Source: Colias croceus (taxonomy: Eukaryota; Arthropoda; Insecta; Lepidoptera; Pieridae). From it: DNA of 64,000 nucleotides. The notes beneath the pieces were generated by a model. The model worked only from the letters and a program-made list of their open reading frames with translations. It was not told the DNA's origin and ran no database searches. The position numbers were made by a program, and so were the translations under genes. Every line of letters starts with the position of its first letter. Position 1 is the first letter of the stretch. The stretch spans positions 1,557,501 to 1,621,500 of the forward strand of contig NC_059540.1 of NCBI RefSeq assembly GCF_905220415.1, in the 5' to 3' direction. Of this stretch, positions 59,101-64,000 are shown piece by piece.

Positions 59101-62100
59101 TTGTTAAAAAAGAAAATAGAGAAAAGTTGGATCAAGTTTATATGGGACCATACAAAGTAATAAGTGATATGGATTTCAATGTAAAAATATTACAAAATGA
59201 TAAAGAAAATATAGTTCATAAAAATAGAACAATACCGTATCATATATAAAAAAAATGTATTAGATATTTTTTTTTTTAAAAAAAGGAGAGAGATGTAATG
59301 TAGGTATTAGGTATAGGTGTGTACTTATACCTATATATAAATATAATAATGTGACTCCTATCAGATATCACTAAGGAATTTAGGTCACACGTGTCTTTAA
59401 AAACTATAAAGAATATTATATTTAATTATTTTAATTGTTACTGGAATATCATATTATTTCTCCTTAATTAGTAACTAGAGATAGTAATCCGACGCCTGTA
59501 ATCGGATAGATATTTAGTTTAAGTACCTATTTACATTTTATTATAAAAAGGGGTAATTTCTCTAATAAAAGTCAGTGTATAACCAACCATCATTCGTTTT
59601 ATTTCTCTCCACGCACACCACACATCACATGTGAATAGCGTGGAGATCTTGTTATATTCATTCGTTACTAAAATATCCTCCATATGTTATTTGAAATTAT
59701 GAACAAGCGTAAAAGAAATGTTTAGTTAGCTTTCTGCCCGCGGATTCGCCCGCCTGTACTTACATACCTTGAGACCTTACTTGTCAAATTTACATGAAAA
59801 AACATAGCAAGAGCTTCCTCGAAAACCACGCCATCTATAAAAAAAAACCATCCAAATCTTTTACTTAATTGTAAAGATCTAAGCATACAGACAGACGAAT
59901 GATGGCGAAAAGCGATTGTATACATTATCTCGTTCAGTACGTGTACTCACATACGTTTACACACATGCAAGTACAGTTCACGCACGCGCACGCACGAACG
60001 CAAATACGCACTTACATACGCAAGCTTACACACACACAACCAAACAATTAAGCTATTGCATAGCGTCTATCGCGGGCCTTGAGCGCGGGGACCGAATCGG
60101 GAAATTCCGTAACGAAAAAACCTCACGCTCCCCACTCCGACAGGTGGAGGTGTGGCTTGAAGGCATAACATGCAATAGCTTTTTTTTTTTTTTTTTTATT
60201 TGGTTCACAAATTGAAATTGACACTTAAACAGCCTTAAAAACTATTTACCAAAACAAACATTTGCGGTGCAATTCCTAAACTAGTGAGCATAGTGAGCTT
60301 TACCGCGTGCCACACGTCTTTTTTTTTATAAAATTAAAACTTTCTATCACAGGTAACGTGGTTAACAAGCCAGACCACGGCACCCTAGATTGGGTGAAGA
60401 TCTGCGAGAAGTCGTCCAAAGTGATCACGTTTATCGATCTAGCGGGGCACGAGAGGTATCTGAAGACGACGGTGTTCGGTATGACGGGACATGCGCCGGA
60501 CTTTGGTATGCTTATGGTGAGTTGGAATAACTTGTGTTTTAATTTATAGTTGTTTTTTTTATATAAAATAATACAGGACAACAAAAATTACCTAATTAAT
60601 AAGTACAAAATTTTAACATTAAAAATTTAACTAAGTTAATCAGTTTTCGATTACCAATAGATACATGTATAGACATACATCTTTTTACGATACATGTAAG
60701 TAAAGATACCGTGTGTTATGTACATACAAAATAATAAAATGAAGCTTAATTTTGAAATGTGAGAATGAATAAAACTACTACTTACGCATACAATTTATTT
60801 TGAAATGTGAGAATGAATAAAACTACTACTTACGCATACAATTTATTTTGAAATGTGAGAATGAATAAAACTACTACTTACGCATACAATTTATTTTGAA
60901 ATGTGAGAATGAATCAAACTACTACTTACGCATAAAACTTACCTTAGCAAAGTCTATTTCTGTTCTTAATGTTCATTTTTAAGGTTTTGAGTGTAAACTG
61001 AACTTTATGACAAGATTTAAAACATAATATGTAAAAAATAACAATTTATATACATTTACCTATATCTACAACAGATTGGTGCCAACGCGGGTATAGTGGG
61101 TATGACAAAAGAGCACCTAGGGCTTGCGCTGGCTCTTTCTGTACCAGTGTTCGTGGTGGTCACCAAGATCGACATGTGCCCGCCTAATGTGTTACAGGTA
61201 TGTGAGATTACATGAAAAAAATGTATATTTTAATGCGTTACATGTGATAGAAGTGGAATTTGATATAATATATCGTTCTCTTTCTTTCTTCTTAATTTTT
61301 AACCTTAGTTTATTCTAAACACTTGTACAGTTTTATTATTAAACTTCTCAATTTGTTTTTAACAAAGCTTTCACTCAAAGTTGTTACTTAACGTCAAATA
61401 TCATTGCTATGTAATGTGCGTTTGATTGCAATCATGTACCTACTTAATAATCAACACTAAATTATCGAACTTTACATGATAAAAATTTGTACTTTAAATA
61501 GATTAACATATAATCGCATTGTTACAGGACAATCTGAAATTACTAATTAGGATACTGAAGTCGTCCGGCTGCCGGAAAGTTCCTGTCATGGTGAAGACAA
61601 AAGATGACGTCATAGTTAGCGCAACTAATTTTGTATCTCAGAGGTACGATTTATTTAATAAACTAATTACAATGATAACCTTTTGATATATTAATCTATA
61701 AGTGTCAAAAACTACCTATAATGTATGTAACAAAATGAATGGTTTAAATAAAAGTAAAAATGTAGGATTCAATTCTGAGCGTGAACTCATCATTGGTCCT
61801 TCGAGCCGGATTTTTTTGTATATCTACCTACATTCTATTCATATCTACATTTTTACTATGTTAATTTTGATGCACAGTCTAATTTTTTTTACCAATGTTT
61901 TGCTATCCATTTAAACCTTTATTCGGTATTTTTATTGTAAAGATTTTGCGTTATTTGTTATTTCGTAAGACCAATTTACATGAAATTCGCAGGCTATGCC
62001 CAATATTCCAAGTGTCGAACGTGACGGGCGAGAACCTGCAGCTGCTGACGATGTTCCTCAACCTGCTGAAGACCAGGATGCCCTCGCAGGATGATAAGCC

Positions 62101-64000
62101 CGCGGAGTTCCAGATCGACGATACGTACTCTGTGCCGGTAAACTCGAACATTTATTTATTCAATAAATACTTTTTTCTAGAAACACTTTTTAATCATCAT
62201 AGCATAGTTTGACCAATTATCACCGGTTCGAATAGCAGTACTTTCTAGCAAATAGTTAAATTCATTTTTTAAGTTTATTGAAGAAAAGCGAATGAATATG
62301 TTACCTTTTTTTAATAAGAAGGTAAAATTGTAAATATTTTTAAGTCAATAGAAAGTAATGAATTATTATTTTGTGACCATTGAAATTAATTGTAATCACC
62401 ATATTTTATTTATTTTTTCGGACTGTATGATATTTTTAAATATACATAATATTTGTGAACTACCCTCAAAATATTTACCTTTTCCAACAACATTTTCCAC
62501 GGTTATATTTACCAGTTTCTTAATTATTGCTTCCGTGATTATATTTCTATTTATTTTGCCATCAGGGCGTAGGCACAGTAGTATCAGGCACAACACTAGC
62601 TGGAGTAATCCGTCTCAACGATACACTATTACTCGGCCCGGATCCGCTCGGTCGGTTCGTGCCGATCGCCGTGAAGAGCATACACCGCAAGCGCATGCCC
62701 GTTCCCGAGGTGCGGGGGGGACAGACTGCTAGCTTCGCGCTTAAGAAGGTAAGATATAGGAGGGAGGGGGGGGAGACCATTTAATTCGCGATTAAGGTGC
62801 GTTTCAAGAGGGTAGTGACTTGGTTAGGTTGGAACGGCACTATCTAGTGAGTTCTAAACGCTACACTACTATTGGGCCCATGCGTCATGGCAATACCGTC
62901 ACGTCATGGAGTAAGGCTACGATTTTTACGTATCCGTAAAAATAGTATCGTAAGGCTACGGTATCTTGCTAAAGAAGTTTCACTTCTGACACCTGTGCTC
63001 GGCACACACGCTCTTTTTTTACTTACTACTAGCGGTTCTTAATACCTTTCGCTTTCTGTATTCTTTATTAGCTTTCTGTATTCATTGATTCGCAAAAAGT
63101 CACAAAATGATTGAAATTTTCTGAAAAAGTTATTTATGTATAAAGCGCTCAAATTCGTAACTTCAAAATGGCATGTAATCAACAACAACATCTTTACTGT
63201 AAAAGAAACTTAATTTTTATCCTTGAACTTTTCCATGATCAGCAGTTAAAAGTAATCAATACAAATTATAATTTTTATCCGTGTGCTTTCCATGATCAGC
63301 AGTTAAAATAATTAAAATATCAACAGATAAAGCGGTCCGCGATCCGCAAGGGCATGGTGATGGTATCACCCGCTCTGAACCCGCAGGCGTGTTGGCAGTT
63401 CGAGGGCGAGATACTGGTGCTGCACCACCCCACTACCATCTCGTCGAGATACCAGGCTATGGGTAAGTGTGAAAGACCTTTATCTTTGTGTGATTAGGTT
63501 GTTTTCTATGGAATTGAAAAATAAAACAATGGGTTATACATATTAAAAATAAAAATGAATAATGAATTCATAATGATATAATATTTTTTACTTATTGTCA
63601 TGTCTGTCATGTCTGTGTCATTAAATTTTGTTTAAAAAATTAAACAAATTTAAATATTTTAGCACTATACAACTTAAACTTAAAAATAGATAGAGATCTT
63701 GTAATTTTTGGTCCTTCGAGCCGGATTTGTACTATGAATGGAATGTTACCTACACGTTTAAAAGAATCTAGTGTAAGACTGATTAATTATCATCCTTCTA
63801 AACTCGGACAAGTTTTTTTTCTTATATATTTTTTTGCGATTTTTTTTTTCAATTTATATTTTTAATGTCTATTTTTATACAGTGCACTGCGGCAGCATCC
63901 GGCAGACCGCGTCGATCCTGTCGATGTCCCGCGAGTGCCTGCGCACGGGCGACAAGGCGCGCGTGCGCTTCCGCTTCATCAAGCACCCGGAGTACCTGCG
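44110..64000 (+). CDS. GTP-binding protein 1 (GTPBP1/GTPBP2 family), 3'-partial
   Basis: Exons: 44110-44208, 44953-45064, 51950-52121, 52960-53138, 60353-60516, 61075-61197, 61528-61643, 61993-62137, 62566-62748, 63327-63462, and 63893 to the window end. All join in phase. The start ATG lies in MDKSAESERVASPL; an in-frame TTG upstream was ignored. An EF-Tu-like GTPase has G1 GNVDAGKST (133-141), then THGELDNGRGHARQRLFRHK, G3 FIDLAGHERYLKTT, and G4 VTKIDMCP. Domain 2 has VPGVGTVVSGTTLAGVIRLND and SIHRKRMPV, and domain 3 has LVLHHPTTISSRYQAM. The family comprises translational GTPases related to eEF1A that help resolve ribosome pausing and influence mRNA decay. Introns 2 (6.9 kb) and 4 (7.2 kb) are swollen by LTR retroelements. 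The C-terminus lies beyond the window. Confidence 0.96.
45678..45962 (+). repeat. 5' LTR of element 1
   Basis: 285 bp, AGTTACGCATCC to AAGTTTAACT. It is base-for-base the same as 51,304-51,588 as far as I can read. Confidence 0.92.
45962..45979 (+). promoter_or_regulatory. Primer-binding site of element 1
   Basis: TGGCGCAGCCGGTAGGAT overlaps the last T of the LTR. It resembles the tRNA-Ser-type site I recall for 17.6 and 297; the tRNA assignment is from memory. Confidence 0.65.
46696..47889 (+). CDS. Gag-like protein of element 1
   Basis: The frame opens at ATG 46,696 (MESVNVITIPSDMLKLIPLF); an upstream in-frame TTG at 46,651 was not used. It encodes about 397 residues. The N-terminal half is a Ty3/gypsy retrotransposon Gag-type helical region (LFFRKCEYIINKF, AALLSEREDINTWPALKELL, LEFCNRIQNIRSLL). 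The C-terminal part is Asn/Gln/Phe-rich, with three near-identical units of the type N-x-N-P-Q-F-G-Y-R-P, then a tyrosine-rich acidic end. I see no CCHC zinc knuckle. It overlaps the pol frame by about 40 bases. Confidence 0.85.
   Translation: MESVNVITIPSDMLKLIPLFGGDKRILNLFFRKCEYIINKFRGHEEQNIYVLHAITSRLIGDAAALLSEREDINTWPALKELLEQHFGDPRSEDCIKISLESCKIKSGESYLEFCNRIQNIRSLLISKVNLSVDTEIKRAKIAIYNHTALNVFLYNLPESMVRIVRLKSPSTLEQALEIVLEEVNFHEQYQSRNRIHSNTTVPKQTPNVTVPQFLQNNPQQRFNFGIPNVPQNAQQAKFDFKFTPQQPFNNNPQFGYRPSFNQNPQFGYRPTFNQNPQFGYRPPQTFGMTPQNFGQRPPQINHFESTDVSMRTAPPRPQNITQPGFRVNETDLHNDNYYYNYNPYDYTNYYGCNPYDTNYEYDENEIYTPTDDTQDINVLPSDKKNFQTKASTKKKP
47847..47853 (+). promoter_or_regulatory. Probable -1 ribosomal frameshift site, element 1 gag-pol
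   Basis: A AAA AAT lies within AAAAAAAATTTT. The gag codons are AAA AAA AAT TTT, and the pol frame is open in -1 from here on. This is the expected position just before the gag stop. Efficiency is unknown. Confidence 0.5.
47854..48338 (+). pseudogene. Internally deleted pol remnant of element 1
   Basis: The -1 frame begins with the short segment usually preceding the protease (LPHIYISEINSKF). It then passes without a break into NLNADALSKI, the tail of RNase H before integrase. The junction lies near 47,955-47,965. A linker rich in Ser/Asp/Asn follows to a stop at 48,338. The downstream integrase is in another frame, so a second, one-base-type break lies between about 48,316 and 48,340. The catalytic residues of protease, reverse transcriptase and RNase H are all absent. 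Confidence 0.8.
48346..49656 (+). CDS. Integrase region of element 1 pol
   Basis: 436-codon frame from the first ATG. The zinc-binding N-domain has His91/His92, His98, Cys128 and Cys131. The catalytic core has Asp161, Asp214 and Glu250, with 35 residues between the last two (D,D35E). The C-terminal domain is basic, with a KDVNKRKSKDKPRFHKAKVI segment. In an intact element this would be the end of the Pol polyprotein, so its independent start at 48,346 is a consequence of the upstream frame break. It overlaps the start of env. Confidence 0.85.
   Translation: MQVHDLSREKQKVLEVFLPTNNPDLVKQFLKEYIKPKVKYFIYFEDDEHRKQFTSIVIELFRRDTVLLFECTERVVFIEDEKEQKAIIIKHHQGKTCHRGIKETLASIRRNYFWHNMQETISALINACETCSKMKYDRNPFKPILQLTQTQDAPFQEIFIDIFQIEGNYYLTIIDAFSKLGQAIPIDNRSTAEVVRALMKYFSFYGTPRKISSDPGSEFNNELMKEFLNLHKIELHIGSPNNPNSMGLIERLHSTISEIYRCAKYEEKCTDAASVMMYSIIAYNSSIHSVTGLTPFEVVFGHTDSGSLFNADFEQHYIQQLVKDHAKRLKVLYKHLAEKIIETKQKVKDRRGGEDPISLPSGKIIFAKDVNKRKSKDKPRFHKAKVIGQGSRNVVPIEIGKRKTKVPIINVKRPPQVVLADSDEVRAGPSTTTSST
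49613..51340 (+). CDS. Env-like protein of element 1 (errantivirus F-type envelope)
   Basis: 575-codon frame from ATG 49,613; an upstream in-frame GTG was ignored. It has a basic cleavage-type motif RVKR at about 99-102 (numbered from the GTG), followed by G-I-L-N-P-L-G. This is the arrangement at the fusion-peptide start of baculovirus F-like and gypsy Env proteins. An ectodomain with N-x-S/T sites and several cysteines follows. A hydrophobic membrane segment lies at about 518-537 (LFLIFVLVILFLLYLL), with a short cytoplasmic tail that ends inside the 3' LTR. No clear signal peptide follows the ATG; in this group env is usually expressed from a spliced RNA. The frame is uninterrupted. Confidence 0.85.
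   Translation: MRSALALQLQPLQHNPGIYPVKEGQAYLQTDYWTIIKVLNLDKINDDLNFIISKYSEFDSLINKNISYLHDFQVAKYHAEYIRDITIQKYEQLVPQKRVKRGILNPLGSLIKIITGNLDYSDAMRYDKLTAKLENDQTIVRNKITLISKMLDSFINTTEVLNQNSKILDKRLKIVESMIKELASKDNHWVYTTYVVSLLNLFVSNFRTIFIKLGEIETALAFSKVSILHQSIINSTELLQHLILISQTENLVFKASEANLVKLEETINVKSYIKQNQITFIMEVPITDNYTYNYYKLYSIPMYRASDSKTLSIFPKYPYLLAKGMKYLPIVKPCRSLAAGEQFLCDERNQTPYPETTCIEQLLKFEGNPMHCEQQLINIENVRMQRITSISWILFSKYRNTLTQICNGDVSKYPVVGTYIMTIDEPCSIEIQNITIRPHQVITENDPVEPTKIIVLPQLPVNRTPTLSSTRVLNMRGINLDEVKYMSTILKQSVFSDSEMVNSERNFRFSATLGYTSLFLIFVLVILFLLYLLRYKILNVMCLRNHRIVIKNEQTDNFALKEGGVTHPPQPSVLG
51293..51303 (+). promoter_or_regulatory. Polypurine tract of element 1
   Basis: AAGGAGGGAGG directly abuts the 3' LTR. 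It is the plus-strand priming site and lies inside the env frame. Confidence 0.8.
51304..51588 (+). repeat. 3' LTR of element 1
   Basis: 285 bp; appears identical to the 5' LTR and is followed by AGTT. The env stop codon (51,338-51,340) lies within it. Confidence 0.92.
51747..51916 (-). repeat. CTAG-ended Helitron-like repeat next to GTPBP1 exon 3
   Basis: It is a near-identical copy of 41,846-42,014. Its far end (TATATATTAGAG) lies 33 bp before the exon 3 acceptor (exon starts 51,950). Confidence 0.85.
52391..52453 (-). repeat. Fragment of a CTAG-ended repeat (11.5-kb family)
   Basis: It begins CTAGCTTACCGCCCGCGGCTT, then TTTGTCTAAAACCTAAT. It is a short 3' fragment joined to a TCCATACTAATATTATAAA head and abutting the next element. 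Confidence 0.55.
52454..52864 (-). mobile_element. Nonautonomous Helitron sharing its 3' end with the 36-39 kb Helitron
   Basis: On the minus strand the last roughly 125 bp (GTATTTGGGTCCAATAGATA ... GACGGAGTCGCGGGCGGAAG, CTAG) match 39,020-39,139 closely. The rest carries CCGGTTCGATTTCGATGAAA and a CAGA microsatellite (about 52,780-52,805). It has no coding capacity. It lies in GTPBP1 intron 3. Confidence 0.75.
53209..53372 (+). repeat. LINE-3'-end-like interspersed repeat
   Basis: It carries AGAGCAACTATGGAGTTTCT, TGCCGATTCTTCTCCATAG, GTGCTTCTCGAAGAAG and a TTGAATAAATAAATG tail. I recognise this arrangement as an abundant lepidopteran repeat, probably a LINE 3' end. It lies just upstream of element 2. 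Confidence 0.5.
53400..53735 (+). repeat. 5' LTR of element 2
   Basis: 336 bp, TG..CA ends, with a candidate AATAAAAG near the right end. It is the same as 59,294-59,629 as far as I can read. Confidence 0.93.
53736..53753 (+). promoter_or_regulatory. Primer-binding site of element 2
   Basis: TGGCGACCCTGCCAGTGC directly follows the LTR. TGG is the complement of the tRNA CCA end. The primer tRNA is not assigned, although GGTCGCCA-type 3' ends occur in tRNA-Arg. Confidence 0.65.
53996..54253 (+). CDS. Small N-myristoylation-like, one-pass membrane protein encoded before gag in element 2
   Basis: 85 codons from ATG. It starts MGKQQSKE, fitting the N-myristoylation pattern Met-Gly-x-x-x-Ser with basic residues nearby. 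About 30 polar residues follow, then a hydrophobic stretch at about 39-57 (MFNLTVVIAVICGIILAYSV). It ends with a basic juxtamembrane tail (KKMHKRLTKKIQRQ ... KSRR). It lies in the retroelement leader, 220 bp before gag and in a different frame. I recall comparable short ORFs in some insect gypsy-like elements. The function is unknown; membrane targeting of Gag or particles is a guess. It is intact while pol is broken. Confidence 0.65.
   Translation: MGKQQSKEVEKEEVFITQSGQNNYAPNNIAPWEKSETMFNLTVVIAVICGIILAYSVYKKMHKRLTKKIQRQATEIVLKSRRASV
54474..55607 (+). CDS. Gag-like protein of element 2
   Basis: 377 codons from ATG 54,474. The N-terminal region is lysine-rich and predicted helical (coiled-coil-like). 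The central region has the Ty3/gypsy Gag-type order, including DKFGTELEQLFVNLTISQ and KQAIHKFADGLRNDRLKTVI. The C-terminus is Arg/Gly/Asn-rich (FQRGRGKTNGRNKSN) with only scattered Cys/His and no CCHC zinc knuckle. It overlaps the start of pol by at least 41 bases. Confidence 0.85.
   Translation: MSNIILQKYLNDLLEIKQYLVKFGIKRLKSETAFEKYEVAKQIYKEYKNYIQVVEIKVEELSVTLEIDSLFDKIKNLMTIMSTKPEFELKTAVSLLPVMDDTENVTLQLIDAIELYVTMISKESITNLIQFVCKTRLSRNAKLRLKDTYSSVEEMVSDMKKHLLTTKSEIALQKKLLNCYQGNRSIDKFGTELEQLFVNLTISQSKGNSDTFSILKSINEKQAIHKFADGLRNDRLKTVIAARNYNSLKDAIQGAKDEEVTMTSPSSDQVFFAKGRPYHRGLQGSRHCGKSYSYTNSRSPKTQFKNTFTNYSCGRNQGNFQRGRGKTNGRNKSNTRSTQPYTHKNRNQHQQVNLAQSSQNEGDEDEQSSIPKWFFRQ
55567..59249 (+). pseudogene. 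Pol of element 2 (protease-RT-RNase H-integrase) with two lesions
   Basis: The frame begins at ATG 55,567 in +1 relative to gag. Protease: LLDTGAS (Asp40). Reverse transcriptase: PYRLPQSQK, then VVLDYRKLN, then after a frame break the conserved HLDLNQGYYQM, LPMGLKTSPS and YLDDIIV blocks. RNase H: FIIHTDASGLAIGAVL and the E-L-A-I-V-W block. The frame break lies near 56,670, where reading moves by one base. A single in-frame TGA at 57,669-57,671 precedes a GKDNVAADALSRV-type RNase H end. Integrase (downstream, uninterrupted) has His164, His171, Cys201 and Cys204, and Asp233, Asp293 and Glu329 with 35 residues between the last two. Pol ends 44 bp before the 3' LTR; no env. Confidence 0.9.
59278..59293 (+). 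promoter_or_regulatory. Polypurine tract of element 2
   Basis: AAAAAAAGGAGAGAGA directly abuts the 3' LTR. Confidence 0.8.
59294..59629 (+). repeat. 3' LTR of element 2
   Basis: 336 bp; appears identical to the 5' LTR and is followed by TGTG. Confidence 0.93.
60048..60318 (-). repeat. GTGTGGCACTCGGGG-family repeat, copy 4 (reversed, with extra middle)
   Basis: The left part (60,048-60,180) is the reverse of the family 3' half, from TTAAGCTATTGCATAGC to TGGAGGTGTGGCTTGAAGGC. A T-rich run (60,181-60,199) and about 95 bp of unrelated sequence follow. Then comes the family 5' tip (GTGCCACACGTC, end 60,318). The end lies 34 bp before GTPBP1 exon 5. Confidence 0.75.
60751..60940. repeat. 48-bp tandem repeat, about 4 copies
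   Basis: Units start at 60,751, 60,799, 60,847 and 60,895. Each reads TTTGAAATGTGAGAATGAAT, AAAACTACTACTTACGCATA, CAATTTAT. The last unit has a substitution and decays at its end. It lies in GTPBP1 intron 5. Confidence 0.9.
62868..63012 (+). repeat. Short interspersed repeat in GTPBP1 intron 9
   Basis: It carries CATGGCAATACCGTCACGTCATGG and AAGTTTCACTTCTGACACC. It shares both blocks with 12,745-12,825. An internal short duplication (TAAGGCTACG) is visible. Confidence 0.5.
63211..63310. repeat. Two-copy direct repeat in GTPBP1 intron 9
   Basis: Two units about 57 bp apart share TAATTTTTATCC and CCATGATCAGCAGTTAAAA. The second unit ends 16 bp before exon 10. Confidence 0.7.

Larger units (their letters stand above)
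53400..59629 (+). mobile_element. Ty3/gypsy LTR retrotransposon with an extra membrane-protein ORF, in GTPBP1 intron 4
   Basis: LTRs at 53,400-53,735 and 59,294-59,629 are 336 bp each and appear identical. They begin TGTAATG and end CATCACA. TGTG flanks both sides (53,396-53,399; 59,630-59,633). The order inside is primer-binding site, an 85-codon ORF, gag, pol (protease, reverse transcriptase, RNase H, integrase) and a polypurine tract. There is no env. Pol carries one frame break and one stop. Same sense as the host gene. The integrase-last order and protein motifs place it in Ty3/gypsy; the clade is not assigned. Confidence 0.93.

Noticed and set aside
60751..60940. Possible CRISPR-like array
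   Set aside because: Units are contiguous with no unique spacers, and the genome is an insect's; it is a minisatellite.

Overview
The window is AT-rich genomic DNA of an insect, almost certainly a moth or butterfly. Genes are split into many short exons with GT/AG introns. Many short interspersed repeats end in the Helitron-type tail CTAG next to a GGGCGAAGCCG-like motif, as in lepidopteran Lep1-type elements. One gene encodes four 23-residue STPR repeats, as in the silkworm fibroin-modulator-binding protein FMBP-1. Gene models were read by eye. For FIGNL1, POLH, RpL10, MGRN1 and the Josephin gene, the exons chosen join in phase to open frames whose summed lengths are exact multiples of three.

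Layout: 1-3.1 kb is repeat-rich. The last three exons of a lipocalin (+) lie at 3.1-4.3 kb. A Josephin-type deubiquitinase (-, 6.7-8.5 kb) is head-to-head with a fidgetin-like AAA ATPase (FIGNL1-like, +, 9.0-13.0 kb). DNA polymerase eta (+, 13.7-19.3 kb) follows. RpL10 (-, 21.9-24.2 kb) is head-to-head with the E3 ligase MGRN1/RNF157 (+, 25.3-33.9 kb). From 34.9 to 39.5 kb lie a decayed transposase-like gene (-) and a decayed Helitron (+) next to it. The FMBP-1 homologue (-, 42.4-43.1 kb) is head-to-head with a GTPBP1-type GTPase (+, 44.1 kb to beyond the window end).

The GTPBP1 introns hold two recent LTR retroelements. Element 1 (45,678-51,588) is an errantivirus-like (env-bearing) Ty3/gypsy element. 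Its two 285-bp LTRs look identical and are flanked by AGTT duplications. Gag, integrase and env are open, but protease, reverse transcriptase and most of RNase H are missing. Element 2 (53,400-59,629) is an env-less Ty3/gypsy element. Its two 336-bp LTRs look identical and are flanked by TGTG duplications. It carries a small extra ORF before gag that predicts a possibly myristoylated one-pass membrane protein, and its pol has one frame break and one stop codon.

Themes: FIGNL1 and POLH are adjacent genome-maintenance genes, and ubiquitin biology recurs (Josephin protease, ubiquitin-binding fingers in POLH, RING ligase). Three interspersed repeats end 33-34 bp upstream of coding-exon acceptors, as if that were the minimum tolerated distance. 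I saw no CRISPR array, bacterial operon or functional tRNA/rRNA gene.
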